DNA from: BOG-908 sp964242035 | GTDB taxonomy: Bacteria; Pseudomonadota; Alphaproteobacteria; Acetobacterales; Acetobacteraceae | Direction: 5' to 3' | DNA: 27,084 bases | NCBI GenBank assembly: GCA_964242035.1 | Contig: CAXTCL010000026.1 | Coordinates: forward strand, 1 to 27,084 | Position numbers and translations under genes: made by a program | Part shown: positions 21,911 to 27,084 of the stretch, piece after piece | Layout of the letters: each line of letters begins with the position of its first letter | Position numbering within the stretch: position 1 is the first letter of the stretch | The notes under the pieces: model-generated | The model's input: the letters and a program-made list of their open reading frames with translations, nothing else | What the model was told of the DNA's origin: nothing | The model's database searches: none

Positions 21911-22070
21911 GAAAGCAAGTAAAGCGTCCTATTTTTCAAAAAGAAGCGAAAAACTCTGCGGCCCTGCTGCCCAGCTATTTGGCATCTTGCGCGGCAGTCG
22001 CGTGGCTACAAAGGTGAGGAACAAGGCTTTTCTTCTAATTTCAAAGAAGAACGTCATGCTTTCTTTTTTT
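21911..22070. repeat. Palindromic element locus 12, strongly decayed
   Basis: The reverse module (21911-21955) reads GAAAGCAAG, GCGTCC, a T5/A5 hairpin and GAAGC, so one side is of the GTCC allele and the other of the CTTC allele. The forward module (about 22018-22070) is recognisable by CAAGGCTTTTCTTC...GAAGAAC and GTCATGCTTTC. The constant AAAACTTTTG 13-mers are damaged (AAAACTCTGCG). Confidence 0.55.
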
Positions 22071-22198
22071 ACACTAGACCGATACGATCTGTTATTAGTT
22101 GTTTTTGGCTGTCGGACCCGAGCCGGGCGCGTACTCCCGGTTTACCCGGCGTTCACTGAAATGCGTTGAAATAGAAACTTTCCTGGAGCCAGACTTTC

Positions 22199-24805
22199 AT
22201 GTCGGCGGCGACACGCGCTTATTTCCATCCTCACAGAAGGAGCCACCATCACCCCTGGCTGGGACAGGATGCTGAGATTGTCCTGGCGGATCGGGACGCG
22301 CTGCTGCTCGCAGTGTTCGAGACCGAAACCGTGGGTGTTACGGAGACGGACGCGATAGACGGGCAATTCCTGCGGGTGAACCGGTGTTTCTGCGAGATGA
22401 GCGGCCGCACGGAGGCGGAGCTGCTCGGCGGATTGCGACCTGAGGACATCGTCCGTCCGGACTTCCTCGCTGCGGTGGGCGAGGAGCGCCGTGCTGCCGT
22501 GCTCGCCCATGGCCGGTGGGACGCGGAACTCTGCTACATCCGCCCGGATGGCAGCTCCAGATGGGCGCATGTGGGTGTGATCGTCTGCAGGCGCGGTCCG
22601 GACGGCCAGCCGACACGCCTGTTCGCCATGGTTCGCGACATCACCGGCAGTCGGGTGGCCGAAGAGCGGTTGCACGAGAGCGAGGCGTTCCTGCGGCTGA
22701 GCATGGAGGCCGGCCATATCGGCACGTTCCGGCACAATTTCGTGGATGGCCTGATCCAATGCGGCCCGGATGCGCGCGCCCTGCACGCCTTGCCCGACGG
22801 TGACGCGCCGATCACCAACGAGGTCTGGATCGCCACGATACTGCCCGAGGACCGGGCAAGGTTGCGGGCCGAAGCCGCGGACGCGTTCGCGCAGGGGGTT
22901 GTGGACATCACCTACCACTACCGTATCCACCACCCGGTGCGTGGCCAGGTACGCCACCTGGAGGTTCGCACCCGCTATAGCTACGACGCGAATGGCCGGG
23001 CCTTGGCGTCGATCGGCGTGGTGATCGACGTGACCGAAAGCCGGGAGTCGCAGGCGCTGCTGAGCCTCAGCCTGGAAATCGGCGGTATCGGCGACTTCCG
23101 CCACGATCTGATGGCGGGTCTCGTCTATCTGGGTGCAGGCACGCGCGCGATGTATGGATTTCCGGCGACTCTCGGGGTCATCACGGCGCAGGAATGGTAT
23201 GCCCAGCTGCTGCCAGAGGAATATCCGCGTGTGATGGCCTATCTGCGCCAGGTGCTGGCGAGCGGTGATCAGTATGCCGCGGTTGATTACCGCGTGCTGG
23301 TAGGCGGTCAGGTACGGCACATTCAGGCCCGGGTCAGGATGGAATACGGTCTGGACGGCACTCCGCTGCGCGCGCTCGGGGTGGTCATCGACGTGACCGA
23401 GCAGCGTGAGGCGGAAGCCAGGATCGCGCACATCGCGCACCACGACGCGCTCACCGGCCTGCCGAACCGCCTTCTTTTCAGCAGGGGACTCGAGGCGTTC
23501 TTGTCCCGGGCACGCCAGGATGATGGCGAGCGGCACGGGTTCGCGATGCTTTGCCTCGATCTCGACCGGTTCAAGGAGGTCAACGACACGCTGGGTCACC
23601 AGATGGGCGATGCCCTGCTCTGCGAAGTCAGCAAGCGGCTGCAGGGCAGCCTTCGCAAGACGGACCTGCTCGCGCGGCTTGGCGGCGACGAGTTCGCCAT
23701 ACTTGCCGCCTGTGCCGACGGGCATCGCGACATCGGCCATCTCGCCGACCGGCTGGTAGAGGTGCTTGCCGCGCCGTTCGAGATTGACGGCCAATTGATG
23801 GCCATAGGCGTCAGCATCGGCATCGCGATCGCGCCGCATGACAGCCTGGACGGGCATGTATTGCTGAGGTCGGCGGACCTGGCGCTGTATCGTGCGAAGG
23901 CGGAGGGCCGCGGCTGCTGGCTGTTCTTCCGGCCGGAGATGAATGCGCAGTCCCAGCTCCGACGCAAGCTGGAACTGGACCTGCGCCGCGCTTTGGCGAA
24001 CGACGAGTTCGAGCTGTTCTATCAGCCTATCGTGGACATCGCCTCGCGTCGCGTGGGCGGGTTCGAGGCGCTGCTGCGCTGGCGTCATCCCGAACGCGGC
24101 CTGGTCTCGCCCGACAAGTTCATACCCCTGGCGGAGGAGGTCGGCCTGATCGTGCCGATCGGCGAGTGGGTCCTGGAGCAGGCGTGCCTTCAGGCGGCGT
24201 CCTGGCCGGGCGGGAAGAAGATCGCCGTCAACCTCTCCCCGGCCCAGTTCGCCAGCAGGAGCCTGGTGCAGGCGGTGGCGGATGCGCTGCGCCGATCGGG
24301 TCTGGCGGCGTCCCGGCTGGAACTGGAGATCACCGAGACGGTGATGCTGCAGGATACCGAGGAGACGCTGGCCACGCTGCACCGGCTGAAGGCGCTTGGG
24401 GTGCGTATAGCGATGGATGATTTCGGCACCGGATATTCGTCGCTGAGCTATCTGCAGCGCTTTCCCTTTGACAAGGTGAAGATCGACCGGTGTTTCACGC
24501 AGAAGCTTGGCGTATCGCGCGAGAGCGAGCCGATCGTTCGCGCCGTGGTCAGCCTGTGCGCGGGGCTGGAGATGGTGACGACGGCGGAGGGCGTGGAGAC
24601 AGAGGACCAGCTTGCCCGGCTAGCCGCGGCGGGATGCCGGGAGGCGCAGGGGTTTCTGTTCAGCAGGCCGCAGCCGGCGTGCGAGATCGAGGAGATGATA
24701 CGGCGGATCGAGCAGCCGGCTCGGCTTGGGGCGATCGGTATGACGTCGTTGGCGGTCGGCATCGGGACTGACTTTGGTAACAGGAAGGAAGGCCGTCTTT
24801 ATTAA
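22199..24805 (+). CDS. PAS-GGDEF-EAL cyclic-di-GMP turnover protein
   Basis: An 868-residue cytosolic protein without membrane helices. Three PAS-type sensor domains (about 33-155, 160-285, 286-405) precede a GGDEF domain (about 410-575) and an EAL domain (about 590-840). The diguanylate cyclase signature GGDEF (495-499) and the inhibitory I-site RKTD (486-489) are intact. The EAL domain keeps EALLRW (623-628), NLSPAQF, ELEITET, DDFGTGYSS, KIDR and AEGVETE, so both synthesis and hydrolysis of c-di-GMP look possible. PAS 2 and 3 are clearly internal duplicates. The ATG at 22199 has GGAG 11 nt upstream. The last codons (NRKEGRLY and the TAA stop) are inside repeat locus 13. Confidence 0.93.
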   Translation: MSAATRAYFHPHRRSHHHPWLGQDAEIVLADRDALLLAVFETETVGVTETDAIDGQFLRVNRCFCEMSGRTEAELLGGLRPEDIVRPDFLAAVGEERRAAVLAHGRWDAELCYIRPDGSSRWAHVGVIVCRRGPDGQPTRLFAMVRDITGSRVAEERLHESEAFLRLSMEAGHIGTFRHNFVDGLIQCGPDARALHALPDGDAPITNEVWIATILPEDRARLRAEAADAFAQGVVDITYHYRIHHPVRGQVRHLEVRTRYSYDANGRALASIGVVIDVTESRESQALLSLSLEIGGIGDFRHDLMAGLVYLGAGTRAMYGFPATLGVITAQEWYAQLLPEEYPRVMAYLRQVLASGDQYAAVDYRVLVGGQVRHIQARVRMEYGLDGTPLRALGVVIDVTEQREAEARIAHIAHHDALTGLPNRLLFSRGLEAFLSRARQDDGERHGFAMLCLDLDRFKEVNDTLGHQMGDALLCEVSKRLQGSLRKTDLLARLGGDEFAILAACADGHRDIGHLADRLVEVLAAPFEIDGQLMAIGVSIGIAIAPHDSLDGHVLLRSADLALYRAKAEGRGCWLFFRPEMNAQSQLRRKLELDLRRALANDEFELFYQPIVDIASRRVGGFEALLRWRHPERGLVSPDKFIPLAEEVGLIVPIGEWVLEQACLQAASWPGGKKIAVNLSPAQFASRSLVQAVADALRRSGLAASRLELEITETVMLQDTEETLATLHRLKALGVRIAMDDFGTGYSSLSYLQRFPFDKVKIDRCFTQKLGVSRESEPIVRAVVSLCAGLEMVTTAEGVETEDQLARLAAAGCREAQGFLFSRPQPACEIEEMIRRIEQPARLGAIGMTSLAVGIGTDFGNRKEGRLY

Positions 24806-24913
24806 AAAAGAAGCAAAAACTTTTGGAACGCTGTCGCGGATTTTTCCACAGCGCGCGACAGCGGAGTCAAAAGTTTTTTGGTCCTTTTTTTCAAAAAAGG
24901 ACTGCTTGCTTTT
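24782..24913. repeat. Palindromic element locus 13 (mixed alleles), overlapping a gene end
   Basis: The reverse module (24782-24825) is CTTC/GAAG with substitutions in the T tract (CTTTATTAAAAAAG) that supply the TAA stop of the preceding gene. The class II core GCTGTCGCG (24830-24838) pairs with CGCGACAGC (24854-24862). The forward module (24869-24913) is a perfect GTCC/GGAC copy. It lies between convergent genes. Confidence 0.88.
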
Positions 24914-24940
24914 TGTGATTTGCGCTGCTTGCGCCGTCGC

Positions 24941-25375
24941 TCAACCGATAAGCAGCAGCACCGGGATGGCAAAGCCGGCCGCGAGTAGCGCGAGCGTGGC
25001 ACTCCTGCCGCGCGGTTTGGTAAGTGCGATCCAGATGCCGAACACGGTGGAAGCGACAAGGCCCAAGGCCACCACGAGGAAGAACCATTTCAGGAGATAG
25101 GTGGAGACTGCAGGCTGGTCATCGTTATCTGGCTTGGGCGGGCCTGGCGCCTTCTGGGATGCTGCTTGCGGCGGATCCGGATGGTGATCCAGCTCGAAGA
25201 CCTGGTCCTTGTGCAGACGACCGAGCTTCTCGACGATCTGCGCGGGGTGGTAGCCACCATGCGCCTCGTGCAGGCTGAATAGTTGCAGCGCGCCGGTTAG
25301 GGCGAAGAAGATGACGCTGGGCGCTATGAAGGCGCCTAGGTAGCCGTGCCATTGACGTAGCAGCAAGGGAGTCAT
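24941..25375 (-). CDS. PepSY-associated transmembrane-helix family protein
   Basis: A 144-residue inner-membrane protein with three helices (about 12-33, 94-118, 126-143). The first helix carries the RQWHGYLGAFIAPSVIFFALTGALQLF pattern characteristic of PepSY_TM proteins, in which the His and following Gly are conserved. A His- and Pro-rich loop of about 60 residues (HEAHGGYHP, DHHPDPPQ) between helices 1 and 2 should be periplasmic. Longer relatives are linked to iron/heme-related reduction, but this short form lacks the full PepSY repeats, so the role is open. The start at 25375 has GGAG about 11 nt upstream; the frame before it runs into repeat locus 14. Confidence 0.78.
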   Translation of the reverse strand: MTPLLLRQWHGYLGAFIAPSVIFFALTGALQLFSLHEAHGGYHPAQIVEKLGRLHKDQVFELDHHPDPPQAASQKAPGPPKPDNDDQPAVSTYLLKWFFLVVALGLVASTVFGIWIALTKPRGRSATLALLAAGFAIPVLLLIG

Positions 25376-25420
25376 CCGTGGTTGCTCCGGGTGGGCACGT
25401 GTTTTTGCGTTGGCAACTCG

Positions 25421-25597
25421 GAAGTAAGTAAGGCCTTCTTTTTTGAAAAAAAGAAGCAAAAAACTTTTGTCTCCCCGCCTGCATGACGTTCGTGGCTGTT
25501 TTGCGAGCGTTGCGCTGGCAGAACCAGGTCGGGCTTTGGTGCAGGCGGGGGGACAAACGTTTTTTGCTTCTTTTTCTTCAAAAAAGAAGGCCTTTCT
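25421..25597. repeat. Palindromic element locus 14 (matched CTTC alleles)
   Basis: The reverse module (25421-25469) and forward module (about 25554-25597) both carry CTTC/GAAG. The forward loop reads CTTC between a T5 and an A6 run. The class IV core CCCCGCCTGCA (25473-25483) pairs perfectly with TGCAGGCGGGG (25540-25550) around a long 56-nt loop. It separates tandem minus-strand genes and ends almost at the stop of the hydrolase gene. Confidence 0.88.
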
Positions 25598-25599
25598 TT

Positions 25600-27084
25600 C
25601 TACTTACAGAGCTTCGCCGCGTGCGCCTGGTCATCGGCGGTAGGCGTGATGTCGGTCAGCACGTTGCTGGCCTGTGCTTGCGAGATGACCGTTGTGGCGT
25701 CTGTGGAGAGCAGGAAGCGGGAGGCGACGGCCTTGTCCGCGGCGGTGGTGACGACGCAGACGTAGCCGGCATGGGTGCCGTAACGTTCTTCCAGGGAGGC
25801 GCGCGGGTCTTTTGCGGCCAGGCGTAACGCCTTGGTCTCCTGTAGCGGGAAGGAGGAGCCGGTCAGGCTGCATTGCTGGCCCTTGAAGGCCGTGACTGCG
25901 TAATTGTTCCAGCCGCTGTAGGTGGCGAGCGGGGCCTGTAGCAGCACGGAGGGGACGCCAGACGTTTCGTTGCCGTCCTTGTTCAGGGCGGGGACGAGTT
26001 CGGGGAGGACGGCCTGCACTGTGGGGGGCTGGTTCGTGATGATGCCGGACTGGTCGAAATAGTCCAGGCGTGGGCCGAAGCCGAACTTTTCCGGATGGTT
26101 CAAGGCGAGACCGCCATAGGGGTAGCCGGGGACTTTCAGGATGGATTGGGCGGCTGTGGTCGGGGTCACGAGCTGGCCGCTGGCCAAAGTGGGGTAGGCG
26201 CTGGGGGGCATCGGCGTGCCCTGGGTCAGGTAGGCGATGAAGTCTGCCTGCAGGGCGTTGTTCGTCAGGTATTCCGGGTTTGGGTTGGCGGGGTAGGTGC
26301 AGGCACCGGCGGGGGGCAAAGTGGGGGAATAGGTGAAGCCGCCGGCGCCGCCGCCGTGGGTGGTGGAGGGCTCGTAGTAGCGGTGTACGTTTGCGGGTAG
26401 CGGGATGTCTGCGACCGCGGTCATGCCGACCAGGTCTGGGGACATCTTTTCTTCGTACATCTCGTTGGAGCCGAAGGTCTCCAGGATTTCGGGGCAGGTG
26501 TTTGTGCCGGTGCAGCGGTCCAGCATGCCGGAGGGGGGCTGGTTACGGGCGAGATTGGGGTAGTCCGCCCACCAAACGGGGGCTTCGTCGGCCGGCATAT
26601 AGAGGTTGGTAATCACGTCAGGCAGGGCGAAGCGGATGTTCATGTAGAGCTGGCGGCCGTCTATCTGCGGCCAGGCGGCGTCGGCGACCTGTATGCCGGA
26701 TTCGTCCGCGTTGAAGCCCAGATGGATGCTGGAGCGGATGAAGGAGGCGGATTGGGAGACGCCGACATCTATTACTTTGGAGACGGCGCCGGCGATGGGG
26801 TTGGCGGTGCCGGTGCTGTCTGTGCGGTTGTGGCGGAAGAAGCTGATGATGTCGCGCGTGGCGGCGTAGCCTACGCCGAGGACAAGGGGGTCCTTTGCGG
26901 TGAAGACCATTTCGTAGAGGAGGGACGGGTCGAAGCCGTTCTTCAGGCAGATGCGGGTGGGGTCTGGGGTGCCTGGGAAGGGGGTGGTGGTGCAGTTGGC
27001 CCAGGCCCAGGCGCCGGCGGGGATCTCGTGTTTCGGGCTGTCCACGCCGGTGATGGTTTGTTTCGCCAGACTGTAGAACTGGGT
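25600..27084 (-). CDS. Alpha/beta hydrolase domain-containing protein (Abhydrolase_10-like), 5' end missing
   Basis: The last 494 residues of a large hydrolase; the frame runs off the right edge, so the true start is outside (a GTG at 27045 is internal). The nucleophile elbow GVSQS lies in IDVGVSQSASFIRSSIHLGFN, preceded by GYAATRDIISFFRH and followed by an aromatic, cysteine-containing lid-like region. This pattern resembles the Abhydrolase_10 (PF20091) group of secreted or periplasmic proteins of unknown substrate. Six or more Cys in the C-terminal half, including LCK at the very end, are compatible with disulfides in an exported protein. The stop codon is immediately next to repeat locus 14. 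Confidence 0.8.
   Translation of the reverse strand, partial: TQFYSLAKQTITGVDSPKHEIPAGAWAWANCTTTPFPGTPDPTRICLKNGFDPSLLYEMVFTAKDPLVLGVGYAATRDIISFFRHNRTDSTGTANPIAGAVSKVIDVGVSQSASFIRSSIHLGFNADESGIQVADAAWPQIDGRQLYMNIRFALPDVITNLYMPADEAPVWWADYPNLARNQPPSGMLDRCTGTNTCPEILETFGSNEMYEEKMSPDLVGMTAVADIPLPANVHRYYEPSTTHGGGAGGFTYSPTLPPAGACTYPANPNPEYLTNNALQADFIAYLTQGTPMPPSAYPTLASGQLVTPTTAAQSILKVPGYPYGGLALNHPEKFGFGPRLDYFDQSGIITNQPPTVQAVLPELVPALNKDGNETSGVPSVLLQAPLATYSGWNNYAVTAFKGQQCSLTGSSFPLQETKALRLAAKDPRASLEERYGTHAGYVCVVTTAADKAVASRFLLSTDATTVISQAQASNVLTDITPTADDQAHAAKLCK

Noticed and set aside
1..25597. The repeats as a CRISPR array
   Set aside because: Copies are kilobases apart, lie in both orientations, and are separated by genes; there are no regular spacers or cas genes.
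1346..25597. The repeats as a transposon family (MITE)
   Set aside because: They are palindromic and dispersed, but no consistent target-site duplication was found and module alleles and cores vary in blocks. Mobility is not excluded, only unsupported.

Overview
The window looks like chromosomal DNA from a GC-rich alphaproteobacterium, most likely the family Acetobacteraceae. That placement is inferred from gene content: a sorbosone-dehydrogenase-like protein, a Tat-exported bicupin oxalate decarboxylase, an ELM1-family protein, and small His-rich and lipoprotein genes of a kind I associate with acetic acid bacteria. Base composition and the intergenic repeats, whose read-through peptides (FFKKEGLA, FFQKRTA) I recall from that family, point the same way. 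No rRNA, tRNA, CRISPR, transposase or phage gene was seen.

Layout. 68-2831 (minus): bicupin oxalate decarboxylase and a PQQ-sugar-dehydrogenase-like lipoprotein. 3098-3565 (plus): small secreted protein. 3886-4860 (minus): unknown protein. 5175-7348 (plus): coupled HI0933/YhiN flavoprotein and family-2 glycosyltransferase. 7408-8220 (minus): SDR oxidoreductase, divergent from 8314-11443 (plus), a GTGA-coupled HxlR regulator, EmrA-like and EmrB-like operon. 11583-12701 (minus): RhlE-type DEAD-box helicase. 13039-16168 (plus): ELM1-family protein and a large unknown protein. 16377-18686 (plus): TonB-dependent receptor. 18878-21215: five small genes, including a 40-residue lipoprotein, a His-rich protein and a SYLF-domain protein. 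21216-22198: no convincing gene, two decayed repeat copies. 22199-24805 (plus): PAS-GGDEF-EAL protein. 24941 to the right edge (minus): PepSY-type membrane protein and an alpha/beta hydrolase cut by the edge.

The outstanding feature is a family of modular palindromes in the intergenic regions. I count about 27 modules at 14 loci. At 12 loci two modules face each other around a GC-rich core. The parts predict a four-way junction: outer tails pair, each module folds its own A/T-rich hairpin, and a constant AT-rich 13-mer plus the core form a central stem. Module hairpins occur in three alleles whose two sides change together (CTTC/GAAG, GTCC/GGAC, GTTC/GAAC), cores occur in several classes that also change on both sides, and alleles are mixed between the modules of one locus. 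This is the signature of a structure under selection. The loci sit at transcription-unit boundaries (tandem, convergent and divergent) and never inside the two coupled operons, which suggests a bidirectional terminator or insulator role. A second, minor family (ACCACCAAG-type) occurs at 3631-3763 and 4910-4950.

All coordinates, starts and motif calls were made by reading; no database search, folding calculation or alignment program was run.
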